Below the pieces are notes generated by a model. It ran no database searches and was not told the DNA's origin. It saw nothing but the letters and a program-made list of their open reading frames with translations. A stretch of DNA of 64,000 nucleotides from contig JAFRDE010000044.1 of the NCBI GenBank assembly GCA_017403985.1, positions 1-64,000 of the forward strand, in the 5' to 3' direction. The translations under genes and the position numbers were made by a program. This document shows positions 34,930 to 40,455 of this stretch, one piece after another; the first letter of the stretch is position 1; each line of letters starts with the position of its first letter. Source of the stretch: Ruminococcus sp. (GTDB lineage: Bacteria; Bacillota; Clostridia; Oscillospirales; Acutalibacteraceae).

Positions 34930-34979
34930 TTGATTGAATTATACCACTTGAGTAATCATAGTCAAGCAAATTCAATCAA
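34930..34979. promoter_or_regulatory. Inverted-repeat operator flanking the fruR promoter
   Basis: TTGATTGAATT (34930-34940) and AATTCAATCAA (34969-34979) are exact inverse complements, one overlapping the -10, the other just upstream of the -35. This spacing suits FruR binding to both halves and excluding polymerase. Bases 34981-35192 beyond it show no gene. Confidence 0.7.
34938..34965 (-). promoter_or_regulatory. Promoter of the fructose PTS operon
   Basis: Minus-strand TTGACT and TATAAT separated by 16 bp; GGGGTGAAATAT follows before the fruR ATG. Confidence 0.85.
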
Positions 34980-35192
34980 TTTCTTTCAAGAAATCGACGA
35001 TTTGTTTAATATCATTAAAACTATTAACTGTTTTTAGCAATAATGCACAAGCCATTTTTAAAGAGTATGCTCAAATTTGCTCATTTCAGTGTCAAAGCTC
35101 AATCATCCGAGCGTTTTGTACCGATTATAACAAAATATGCACGTTAACAAAACGAATACCGACAGGGCAAGAGAGATTTTTCCTCTGCACAC

Positions 35193-35221
35193 TTGACATT
35201 ACGGCGGCAAAAGGGTACAAT
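35193..35221 (+). promoter_or_regulatory. Promoter of tRNA-Val
   Basis: TTGACA (35193-35198), 17 bp, TACAAT (35216-35221), 18 bases before the tRNA. Confidence 0.85.
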
Positions 35222-35239
35222 AGTAAAGCAATCGAATAC

Positions 35240-35316
35240 GGAGGCTTAGCTCAGCTGGTGAGAGCGCCTGCTTCACACGCAGGAGGTCACTGGTTCAAGT
35301 CCAGCAGTCTCCACCA
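35240..35316 (+). tRNA. tRNA-Val (anticodon CAC); probable ICE attachment gene
   Basis: Acceptor GGAGGCT/AGTCTCC, discriminator A, encoded CCA. Anticodon stem CCTGC/GCAGG with loop TTCACAC gives CAC. The character of the DNA changes immediately after this gene, from core operons to AT-rich mobile-element genes, so its 3' end is a natural candidate for the attachment site. Confidence 0.95.
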
Positions 35317-35363
35317 TTGTATCAAGTTCGGTGTTACCTATAGTAGCACTGAGCTTGGTACAA
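35317..35363. other. 17-bp hairpin abutting the tRNA-Val 3' end
   Basis: Bases 35317-35333 can pair completely (with G-U pairs) with 35347-35363. It begins one base after the encoded CCA. No T tract follows, so it is not a normal terminator; an att-arm or recombination structure is possible. The rest of 35364-35725 shows no gene, apart from a TGTCCC palindrome (35382-35398) and a TCTCCCCGTTC tract (35423-35433) resembling the leader repeats further on. Confidence 0.55.
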
Positions 35364-35381
35364 CAATAACGTGTAATAAAT

Positions 35382-35398
35382 TGTCCCCCGAAGGGACA
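35382..35398. repeat. TGTCCC...GGGACA palindrome, copy 1
   Basis: TGTCCCCCGAAGGGACA. Related hairpins lie at 36288, 36736, 38952, 39551, 50958, 56071 and 60748, all in the ICE. Confidence 0.8.
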
Positions 35399-35725
35399 GT
35401 TTATGAAAAGCAGAACGCACCGTTCTCCCCGTTCTAACAGCGTCTACATAGTAGCACTATTACCCCGGACGTCTCCCGACGTGAAGGCTGAGCTGTGACG
35501 TAGTAACAAGACAAGGGCGCTTTATCATACTTAGCATACCTTGCAGGATGGTTTAAGTCCTTTCGCCTTTTTGTTGGATCTTATCAGACAACAGTATGTG
35601 CTGCGTCGCTTTCCTATGCTGCAACATAGGTTCCGGCTGCTAACGCGCCGGAGATCATCGCGGACTCTTCAAAGAACTGGCTGTATATTCGGTGCTGTCC
35701 CTATTCAATTTTTTATAATAAAAAA

Positions 35726-35762
35726 GTCAAGACCCACACCGAGCTACAGTACGGGTCTTGAC
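35726..35762 (-). terminator. Terminator of the candidate small RNA
   Basis: GTCAAGACCC pairs with GGGTCTTGAC, followed on the minus strand by TTTTTTATTAT. Confidence 0.85.
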
Positions 35763-35839
35763 AGAAAATCAAAAAGCGTTTACAATGAAACGCAGAATGA
35801 ACTCCACAAGTGTTGAGTACTCGCAATACTCGATGCGCA

Positions 35840-35889
35840 AGCGGTGTCGTTGCTTCCAACAACGGCGCCGCTGTGGGGCTTTATTTTTT
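35840..35889 (+). terminator. Plus-strand terminator-like hairpin
   Basis: AGCGG..CGTTG and CAACG..CCGCT pair around CTTCC, followed by TTTATTTTTTA on the plus strand. It overlaps the 5' part of the minus-strand small RNA. Confidence 0.5.
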
Positions 35890-35897
35890 ATAGTTTT

Positions 35898-35926
35898 ATT
35901 ATAAATCCTGTGGTTAAATTTGTCAA
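35898..35926 (-). promoter_or_regulatory. Consensus promoter of the candidate small RNA
   Basis: Perfect TTGACA (35926-35921) and TATAAT (35903-35898), 17-bp spacing. Confidence 0.85.
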
Positions 35927-35974
35927 TAGGATTTTTCTGCTGATAGTTCTAATACAATCATCTTACCCGACATC

Positions 35975-36003
35975 TTGACATTGCGACAATTATATTATAT
36001 AAT
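35975..36003 (+). promoter_or_regulatory. Promoter of the type I antitoxin RNA
   Basis: Perfect TTGACA (35975-35980) and TATAAT (35998-36003), 17-bp spacing, divergent from the small-RNA promoter. Confidence 0.85.
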
Positions 36004-36009
36004 GTGAAC

Positions 36010-36113
36010 GTAGAAAGACAGTTTTGACTGTTTTGCTCACCGAACCGCTTTGATTGCTTAAAATTGGCGATCATAACCGCTCTGTATCGCAACTACAGGG
36101 CGGTTATTTCTTT
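36010..36113 (+). ncRNA. Candidate type I antitoxin RNA
   Basis: Transcript predicted from the 35975 promoter to the hairpin AACCGCTCTGTA...TACAGGGCGGTT (36074-36106), which ends with ATTTCTTT. Its 3' end is antisense to the end of the small membrane-peptide mRNA on the other strand, with a shared terminator stem. This convergent arrangement is that of known type I systems such as Fst/RNA II and TxpA/RatA. Confidence 0.65.
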
Positions 36114-36184
36114 ATGTCCTCAATGACTTTAGCAAAAGCTACAAGGAGTAATACAAACGCTAATACGCTGTATAACTCAGTCAT
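36104..36184 (-). CDS. 26-residue membrane peptide, type I toxin candidate
   Basis: ATG 36184 opens a 26-codon frame: MTELYSV, a hydrophobic core LAFVLLLVAFA, then a charged end KVIEDIKK. One membrane helix with a charged tail is the form of Fst/TxpA and holin-like type I toxins. AAAGGGGG precedes the start but can be trapped in a hairpin (36195-36217). A promoter (36253-36281) lies upstream, and an antisense RNA is predicted over its 3' end. Family membership is by shape, not by sequence match. Confidence 0.68.
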   Translation of the reverse strand: MTELYSVLAFVLLLVAFAKVIEDIKK

Positions 36185-36194
36185 TGTCACAATC

Positions 36195-36217
36195 CCCCTT
36201 TCGTTCACATAAAGGGG
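36195..36217 (-). promoter_or_regulatory. Hairpin sequestering the toxin ribosome-binding site
   Basis: CCCCTTT pairs with AAAGGGG around an ATGTGAACG loop, covering the Shine-Dalgarno sequence. Occluded initiation is usual for type I toxin mRNAs. Confidence 0.65.
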
Positions 36218-36252
36218 AACAAAACAGCCGCCGCTGCCTTTCTACAAATATT

Positions 36253-36281
36253 ATTATAACATATTGTTTATAGAGTGTCCA
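36253..36281 (-). promoter_or_regulatory. Promoter of the type I toxin mRNA
   Basis: TGGACA and TATAAT, 17-bp spacing, on the minus strand; predicted 5' UTR about 60 bases. Confidence 0.7.
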
Positions 36282-36287
36282 GTAATA

Positions 36288-36306
36288 CTGTCCTTTCAAG
36301 GGACAC
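36288..36306. repeat. TGTCCC palindrome, copy 2
   Basis: CTGTCCTTTCAAGGGACAC, three bases 3' of the HicB-like gene stop. Confidence 0.8.
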
Positions 36307-36309
36307 TTA

Positions 36310-36708
36310 TTATTTCACTCCCAAATACTCCATCAAGGCAGTTTGAAAGATTTTGGAGCAGTTAACGCCGTCTTTATCCGCGAGATCGGCAAGCCACGCA
36401 GGGAGCGACAACGTCTTCTTCACAAAACGGTTGTTCAGCTTATCTCTGAACGTAGGCATAAATACGTCAATAACAGCAACCGCTTGATTCCTCTCACACT
36501 TCACCTGATCAAACGGCGTAGGCGCAGGCAGCTCTTCGCCGTCCTTTTCAAGTCCCCAGATATGAAGTCCGAGGGCTTCACGTGCATTTTCTATTGCCTC
36601 TTCGAGCGTGTCGGCACAAGGAAGGCATCCCGGAAGATCGGGAAACGAAATAGAAATGCCGTCATCTGCAATATCGAACAAGGCAACATAAGCGTATCTG
36701 TCTTTCAT
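36310..36708 (-). CDS. HicB-like antitoxin protein (no HicA partner seen)
   Basis: 132 residues from ATG 36708, with GGAGGATATT upstream. The N-terminal part is a HicB partial-RNase-H fold (DGISISFPDLPGCLPCADTLEEAIENAREAL); the C-terminal part is an RHH-like DNA-binding end (KKTLSLPAWLADLADKDGVNCSKIFQTAL). HicB normally neutralises the HicA mRNA interferase encoded next to it, but no small HicA gene is adjacent. It may be an orphan regulator. Confidence 0.85.
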   Translation of the reverse strand: MKDRYAYVALFDIADDGISISFPDLPGCLPCADTLEEAIENAREALGLHIWGLEKDGEELPAPTPFDQVKCERNQAVAVIDVFMPTFRDKLNNRFVKKTLSLPAWLADLADKDGVNCSKIFQTALMEYLGVK

Positions 36709-36735
36709 AATATCCTCCAATTAAAGCAGGAAGCA

Positions 36736-36760
36736 TAAGTGTCCCTCGGAGGGACACTTA
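36736..36760. repeat. TGTCCC palindrome, copy 3 (perfect)
   Basis: Twelve-base perfect arms TAAGTGTCCCTC / GAGGGACACTTA around a single base; it includes the relE stop codon. Confidence 0.9.
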
Positions 36761-37030
36761 TTTTTCATACACTTCTCTTCTGTGTCCAACGCTCAGAGCA
36801 AGGATAAGGAGCTGATCATCATGGATATGACATATCAATCTGTAATCTCCGATACGATATCTCCACTGTCCCTTTCTGTTTGCGGACAATGCTTTTCCGA
36901 TAACACGAGGATTCTCGCAGTTAATGAGATTTTTTTCGATCCATGACTTCAACATCTTCTGCGTATATCGGTCAAGCTTCTTAAACTCCTTATCAAATCG
37001 GGAAGTAGTTTCAACTGAGTACATTTTCAC
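36758..37030 (-). CDS. RelE/YafQ-type mRNA interferase toxin
   Basis: 90 residues from GTG 37030, which overlaps the antitoxin stop (GTGA) and has AAGGA nine bases upstream; ATG 37024 is an alternative. The sequence (TTSRFDKEFKKLDRYTQKML, GKALSANRKGQWRYRIGDYRLICHI) is a clear ParE/RelE fold with the basic residues of the active site. It would cleave mRNA at the ribosome unless bound by the antitoxin encoded before it. Confidence 0.88.
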   Translation of the reverse strand: MKMYSVETTSRFDKEFKKLDRYTQKMLKSWIEKNLINCENPRVIGKALSANRKGQWRYRIGDYRLICHIHDDQLLILALSVGHRREVYEK

Positions 37031-37248
37031 AGATCTAATTCCTTCCACAATTCAGATATGGGCTTGCTGCGATGACCGTCTTTCTCGTATTCCTTCATCG
37101 CGTCATTATAAACGACAAGGTCATATTCATCTTCAATACGATCGAACAATGCTCTCTTAAACGCTTCTCCTACAGACATGGAGTGCAATCTTGCATAGCT
37201 ATCAGCAAGCGCTTTTTCTTCAGCAGATAACCTAATGGAAAAACTCAT
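37027..37248 (-). CDS. RelB/DUF6290-type antitoxin
   Basis: 73 residues: a ribbon-helix-helix N-terminus (MSFSIRLSAEEKALADSYAR) for DNA binding and an acidic C-terminal tail (ISELWKELDL) to bind the toxin. It is the first gene of the pair. An imperfect palindrome (GTAATACATTGTACTAC, about 37268-37284) upstream is a likely autoregulatory operator. Confidence 0.85.
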   Translation of the reverse strand: MSFSIRLSAEEKALADSYARLHSMSVGEAFKRALFDRIEDEYDLVVYNDAMKEYEKDGHRSKPISELWKELDL

Positions 37249-37316
37249 GTAGTATCTCTCCTTTCTGTGTAATACATTGTACTACATAAATACAGAAATG
37301 TCAATACTATTCTGGC

Positions 37317-37904
37317 TTAATTCCCAAAATGAATACCCCCGATGTTATTTGTCATCGAGGGTACTTGATTAGGCAGCACCGGTTGCTGTGTGTTATTCTG
37401 TGTCGGAGCGTTTATATACTCCTGCGCCTTTTCCTCTAACAGAGTAAAATTGCAGCACCGTTTTTCGTGATTCGGGTATAGAGTCCCTTTTTTATGGTAA
37501 TGATAGAGATTTCTTGCTTTTTTGAGGATTATCTGCCGATTTTGTGATTGATTGCACCAAAACAGTTGGTTTTTCAATAGTTCTGAATATTCCCGATTAA
37601 TAATTGGAGCGTTTAAGTTAATCATCTTTGCAATTCCTTTGGGGACAGGGATCATATTATTTAGATTGATCACACCAAGCTTTCCCCCTTTTATCTTGAT
37701 AAAATCCACCGTTTCCTTCATTTTAATATGTTTCGGCTTCGGTGAGCTTAAAGGAGCCATATAATTGAATCCATCTATTTCAATGCCAACGCCGATGAAC
37801 GGACGTGTGATCTTATTAGATGAAGCAGCATATGGAACACGATTGTCAAACTGTTGCAGATAGCCGCAATAGTCCGGTTCAATTCTATATAGATTAAATC
37901 TCAT
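37317..37904 (-). CDS. Type III toxin endoribonuclease, ToxN/AbiQ family
   Basis: 195 residues. RPFIGVGIEIDGFNYMAPLSSPKPKH, FIKIKGGKLGVINLNNMIPVP and the C-terminal helices match the ToxN/AbiQ/CptN family, and the length is typical. It is an RNase that is held inactive by a repeat RNA, and such systems abort phage infection and stabilise mobile elements. It is preceded by a hairpin terminator and a promoter-driven noncoding stretch, exactly the toxI position. AGGAAGG lies before the ATG. Confidence 0.92.
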   Translation of the reverse strand: MRFNLYRIEPDYCGYLQQFDNRVPYAASSNKITRPFIGVGIEIDGFNYMAPLSSPKPKHIKMKETVDFIKIKGGKLGVINLNNMIPVPKGIAKMINLNAPIINREYSELLKNQLFWCNQSQNRQIILKKARNLYHYHKKGTLYPNHEKRCCNFTLLEEKAQEYINAPTQNNTQQPVLPNQVPSMTNNIGGIHFGN

Positions 37905-37925
37905 TTCTTTTTCCTTCCTAAACAG

Positions 37926-37955
37926 AAAAGGACTGAGCCGAAACTCAGTCCTTTT
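37926..37955 (-). terminator. Terminator between toxI RNA and toxN
   Basis: AAAAGGACTGAG/CTCAGTCCTTTT stem. A leaky terminator here is standard for type III systems, giving excess antitoxin RNA. Confidence 0.88.
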
Positions 37956-38029
37956 CTCCCATTTGACGGTTGGGCACCCTTCTTTTCATTAGCTCGCACT
38001 CGGTAGCGTACACCACAGAAATACTCTGT
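37956..38029 (-). ncRNA. Candidate ToxI-type antitoxin RNA
   Basis: Lies between a consensus promoter and the terminator before toxN. After a hairpin ACAGA/TCTGT come two degenerate units: one begins GGTGTACGCTACCG and runs to AATGAAAAG, the next begins GGTGCCCAACCG and runs to AATGGGAG. Units of about 30-36 bases fit toxI pseudoknot repeats. The repeats are weak, so only one may be functional. Confidence 0.65.
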
Positions 38030-38035
38030 ACTTTT

Positions 38036-38063
38036 ATTATATCCAATTATTCGGATTTGTCAA
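38036..38063 (-). promoter_or_regulatory. Promoter of the type III toxin-antitoxin unit
   Basis: Perfect TTGACA and TATAAT separated by 16 bp on the minus strand, just downstream of the ssb stop. Confidence 0.85.
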
Positions 38064-38068
38064 GTATT

Positions 38069-38473
38069 TTAAAAAGGCAAATCATCGTCCAAAGGCATAG
38101 CGGAATAATCCTCGGAATACATAGAAGGATCTTCACTCTCCCCCGACAGTTTTCTGCGCTCGCCGGTAAAGCTGACGTTTTCTGCAACAACTTCAATCAC
38201 CGTACGGGTCTGACCGTCCTTCGTCTGATAATTGCGGGACTGGAGCTGACCATCGACAGCGATCAATGATCCCTTTGCAAAATTACGACATACAAACTCC
38301 GCACAGCCGCGCCACACTACGACGTCAAAGAAATCTGTCTGACGTTCAGCGCCCGCTTTGACATAGCTTCGATCAACGGCAATCCGAAACGAAGTGACCG
38401 AAACACCGGAATTAGTTGTTTTGAGTTCGGGATCAGCCACAAGACGTCCCATTAAAACGATTCTATTAATCAT
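38069..38473 (-). CDS. ssb: Single-stranded DNA-binding protein
   Basis: 134 residues with an OB fold (MINRIVLMGRLVADPELKTT, TDFFDVVVWRGCAEFV, GSLIAVDGQLQSRNYQTKDG) and the acidic C-terminal tip DDDLPF used to recruit partners. It protects the transferred strand during conjugation and replication. It is translated from a start preceded by one of five similar leader repeats. Confidence 0.95.
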   Translation of the reverse strand: MINRIVLMGRLVADPELKTTNSGVSVTSFRIAVDRSYVKAGAERQTDFFDVVVWRGCAEFVCRNFAKGSLIAVDGQLQSRNYQTKDGQTRTVIEVVAENVSFTGERRKLSGESEDPSMYSEDYSAMPLDDDLPF

Positions 38474-38480
38474 AATATAA

Positions 38481-38511
38481 GCCTTTCTCCCCGTTCAGCC
38501 GTTAGGACAGC
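38481..38511 (-). promoter_or_regulatory. Leader repeat 1, before ssb
   Basis: Minus-strand AGCTGTCCTAACGGCT forms a 5-bp hairpin, followed by GAACGGGGAGAAAGG with the ribosome-binding site. Four other copies lie at 38911, 39249, 39509 and 40014. Confidence 0.8.
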
Positions 38512-38562
38512 TTTTTATCTGTAGTTTATATATTGTTTATTATCTGAGAAATCAGAATCATT

Positions 38563-38823
38563 TCATTTGCTATGTCTTTCCTCAGAACAAGTCATATTAT
38601 GATACTCTCCAAAAGCTATTCCATCTGCTCTGCAGCGGAGTATATCTCTCAATACCGAATCATCCTTTTGTATCCATGCTTCATATTCATCCTGCGTCAT
38701 ACCTAGATAATCCGAAAGTTTGAGATTTGATTGTCCATTATGCCACGCCTCAACATAGTCATCTATCTCCTCAATATCAGTCAGTCCGTACAAACAATTA
38801 TTAATAAAATTCATTTCATACAT
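38563..38823 (-). CDS. Small ICE protein of unknown function
   Basis: 86 residues from ATG 38823 (AAAGGGGGAG upstream). Acidic, with LSDYLGMTQDEYEAWIQKDDSVL as its most distinctive stretch, a pattern seen in small accessory proteins of Clostridia mobile elements. The 65 bases upstream (38836-38903) duplicate the 3' part of the 39579 gene, so a longer fused frame (start at 38874) exists but looks like a recombination artefact. Confidence 0.65.
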   Translation of the reverse strand: MYEMNFINNCLYGLTDIEEIDDYVEAWHNGQSNLKLSDYLGMTQDEYEAWIQKDDSVLRDILRCRADGIAFGEYHNMTCSEERHSK

Positions 38824-38835
38824 CAAGTCGTCTCC

Positions 38836-38903
38836 CCCTTTCCAGAACTTAGCATTTGCTTCTGCGTTTTTCATGGAGCCTTCTTTAGCTTGTTTCTCCC
38901 AGA
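38836..38903 (-). repeat. Partial duplication of the 39579 gene 3' end
   Basis: About 65 bases nearly identical to 39631-39697, coding (I)WEKQAKEGSMKNAEANAKFWK in both places. It has no start codon here. Confidence 0.85.
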
Positions 38904-38910
38904 TTGACTG

Positions 38911-38941
38911 TCCTTTCTCCCCGTCAAGCCGTTAGGACAGC
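38911..38941 (-). promoter_or_regulatory. Leader repeat 2
   Basis: Same AGCTG-TCCTAA-CGGCT hairpin followed by TGACGGGGAGAAAGGACAG. Here CTGTCCT can also pair with AGGACAG over the ribosome-binding site. Confidence 0.8.
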
Positions 38942-38951
38942 TATTATTAAA

Positions 38952-38972
38952 AATGTCCCTTTGAGGGACACT
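38952..38972. repeat. TGTCCC palindrome, copy 4
   Basis: AATGTCCCTTTGAGGGACACT, ending at the stop codon of the 38972 gene. Confidence 0.85.
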
Positions 38973-39241
38973 TAATTGTGTACACTATGCTTTACCCGAT
39001 CCATAACCTCGGCATACTTTGCGTCATTGAATCTATCGAGGTCACCAACGAGATACCCTGTAATACGTCTGATCCTTTCAATTCGAATAGAATCATATTC
39101 AAATTTTACGCTCACAAAATCACCGTCAAGTGTGATCTCAACCGCCTTAATATCCTTTTCAGGATTATTGCGCTTGATCTGATCGACATAAACATCGATC
39201 TCCTTTTGAGGAATAGATCCATTAGTACATTTGATCAACAT
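38972..39241 (-). CDS. Small protein resembling the C-terminal motif of anaerobic ribonucleotide reductase
   Basis: 89 residues. ERIRRITGYLVGDLDRFNDA and the following KYAEVMDRVKHS resemble the C-terminal signature of class III (NrdD) reductases (RITGYL...DRFN-xK-xE-xxDR-xxH). It is far too short to be a reductase and has no glycyl-radical site. Small stand-alone proteins of this kind occur on Clostridia mobile elements; the role is unknown. It is one of six small minus-strand genes separated by leader repeats. Confidence 0.7.
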   Translation of the reverse strand: MLIKCTNGSIPQKEIDVYVDQIKRNNPEKDIKAVEITLDGDFVSVKFEYDSIRIERIRRITGYLVGDLDRFNDAKYAEVMDRVKHSVHN

Positions 39242-39248
39242 TGTTACT

Positions 39249-39279
39249 TCCTTTCTCCCCGTTTCACCGTTAGGACAGC
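39249..39279 (-). promoter_or_regulatory. Leader repeat 3
   Basis: AGCTGTCCTAACGGTGAAAC then GGGGAGAAAGGA; the stem is weaker than in the other copies. It precedes the 38972 gene. Confidence 0.75.
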
Positions 39280-39504
39280 TTACATCAAATGCTCAACACG
39301 ATATTCTTGATCAGTTTTGGGGTCAGATAAAGTGAAGCAGAAAATAACATTGTCCTTGATAGGCGGTTTACTGCTTTCGCTCTGCACAACTCTCTTATCA
39401 TATAATTTGAGGTAAACCTCTTCTGCCTCGTAGATATTCTTGAAGCCACTGATTTTAATAAGGAGTTCACCATCTACATTCTTTAAGTTCAAATCATACA
39501 TCAT
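39280..39504 (-). CDS. Small ICE protein of unknown function
   Basis: 74 residues (MMYDLNLKNVDGELLIKISG...), mixed alpha/beta character, no recognised domain. Its start follows leader repeat 4, which supplies GAGAAAGGA. Confidence 0.65.
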   Translation of the reverse strand: MMYDLNLKNVDGELLIKISGFKNIYEAEEVYLKLYDKRVVQSESSKPPIKDNVIFCFTLSDPKTDQEYRVEHLM

Positions 39505-39508
39505 TGTT

Positions 39509-39540
39509 TCCTTTCTCCCCGTTCAGCCGGATAGGTCAGC
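39509..39540 (-). promoter_or_regulatory. Leader repeat 4
   Basis: AGCTG-ACCTATC-CGGCT hairpin followed by GAACGGGGAGAAAGGA, five bases before an ATG. Confidence 0.8.
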
Positions 39541-39550
39541 TTGATTTAAA

Positions 39551-39568
39551 ACGTCCCTTGAAGGGACA
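39551..39568. repeat. TGTCCC-type palindrome, copy 5
   Basis: ACGTCCCTTGAAGGGACA, 11 bases 3' of the stop of the 39579 gene. Confidence 0.8.
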
Positions 39569-39578
39569 ATATTTGCTA

Positions 39579-40007
39579 TTAGCTGTTTAGTATCTTTTGG
39601 GAAATCATCCACATTTCTTCTTTTATATCTTTCCAAAACTTTGCATTCGCTTCTGCGTTTTTCATTGAGCCTTCTTTAGCTTGTTTCTCCCAGATTTCTT
39701 GTGCTTCGTCGCAAAACTGCTTTGTAATTGCGACGTAGGTAGTAATAGCGTTCCACTGATCGTTGGTTAATGTTACGCTCCTTTCCTGCTTCTTCCATTC
39801 ATCAGTGGTCATTCGAACGGTCATATCGGAAGCGTTATACTGTTTGCAGTACCAATCCTTATGGCTGATGATCTTCTCACACTCTTGTCGCGTGAGATCT
39901 GTGGCAAACTGCTTGTCCGGTACAAAATCAAAACGATCACCTAATTTTCTGTAATAAGCTTTACGTCCGTCTTTTAACCCGTAAAGGTTGTGAATTACGA
40001 TATACAT
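39579..40007 (-). CDS. ICE protein of unknown function
   Basis: 142 residues (MYIVIHNLYGLKDGRKAYYRK...), with a segment RMTTDEWKKQERSVTLTNDQW suggestive of a small alpha/beta fold but no recognised family. Part of its 3' end is duplicated at 38836. Leader repeat 5 provides the ribosome-binding site. Confidence 0.7.
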   Translation of the reverse strand: MYIVIHNLYGLKDGRKAYYRKLGDRFDFVPDKQFATDLTRQECEKIISHKDWYCKQYNASDMTVRMTTDEWKKQERSVTLTNDQWNAITTYVAITKQFCDEAQEIWEKQAKEGSMKNAEANAKFWKDIKEEMWMISQKILNS

Positions 40008-40013
40008 TTTATG

Positions 40014-40044
40014 TCCTTTCTCCCCGTTCAGCCGATAGGTCAGC
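40014..40044 (-). promoter_or_regulatory. Leader repeat 5
   Basis: AGCTG-ACCTAT-CGGCT hairpin, then GAACGGGGAGAAAGGACAT before the 40007 start. Confidence 0.8.
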
Positions 40045-40051
40045 TTTGTGT

Positions 40052-40426
40052 TTAATTCAGTGAATCGACAAATTCCTTCAAAGTAGAGTAGAAGCTTTCA
40101 GAAACACATCCTGCAACGTAGTAATGGAGTTCACGAATCCACTGGTAGATGAATTCGTATTTGTCTTTGTAGTCATGCTCCCAATGCTCTTTGGTGAACG
40201 CTTTGAACTTTGAAAGGTTTTCTCTGATAAGCTTTGACCAATCACAGACAAGTGTACAACCATCGGTTTTCTGCTCGATCTCAACTTTCTTCAAAAGCCC
40301 CACAACAAAGAAGTCATAATCAGATTTAGGCTTATCAATCCAGTCGATCGTTACCGACCCATCAACGTCCGTGTCATAACAGTCATAACTACCTTTGTCA
40401 ATGGACAGCCAATCATATAGTTTCAT
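40052..40426 (-). CDS. ICE protein of unknown function, first gene of the small-gene operon
   Basis: 124 residues, acidic and aromatic-rich (DWIDKPKSDYDFFVVGLLKKV). No family recognised. Unlike the five genes after it, it has a plain AAGGAGG site and no leader repeat. A good promoter (40456-40484) lies upstream, so this is likely the start of the transcript that runs to ssb. Confidence 0.7.
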   Translation of the reverse strand: MKLYDWLSIDKGSYDCYDTDVDGSVTIDWIDKPKSDYDFFVVGLLKKVEIEQKTDGCTLVCDWSKLIRENLSKFKAFTKEHWEHDYKDKYEFIYQWIRELHYYVAGCVSESFYSTLKEFVDSLN

Positions 40427-40455
40427 GTTTTTCCTCCTTCATATCTTATGTATAT

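Larger units (their letters stand above)
35726..35891 (-). ncRNA. Candidate ~165-nt structured small RNA
   Basis: A consensus minus-strand promoter (35898-35926) and an intrinsic terminator (35726-35762) enclose a stretch with no meaningful reading frame. Predicted hairpins include GCGCCGTTG...CAACG-x-C-x-CCGC near 35840-35880 and GAGTA/TACTC near 35815-35832. Placement beside the toxin-antitoxin cluster suggests a regulatory or antitoxin RNA. I cannot match it to a known family. Confidence 0.6.

Noticed and set aside
35541-35816. 91-codon plus frame near the ICE left end
   Set aside because: It runs through the candidate small RNA and its terminator in the opposite direction, has no ribosome-binding site and is rich in Arg and Leu as expected of noncoding DNA.
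37960-38035. CRISPR-like repeats before toxN
   Set aside because: Only two weakly similar units of unequal length and no regular spacers; this fits a toxI RNA, not a CRISPR array.
38836-38874. Longer start (38874) for the 38563 gene
   Set aside because: The extra N-terminus is copied from the end of the 39579 gene; an internal ATG with a strong ribosome-binding site is more likely.
38481-40044. Leader repeats as a CRISPR array
   Set aside because: The repeats are separated by whole genes and carry the ribosome-binding sites.
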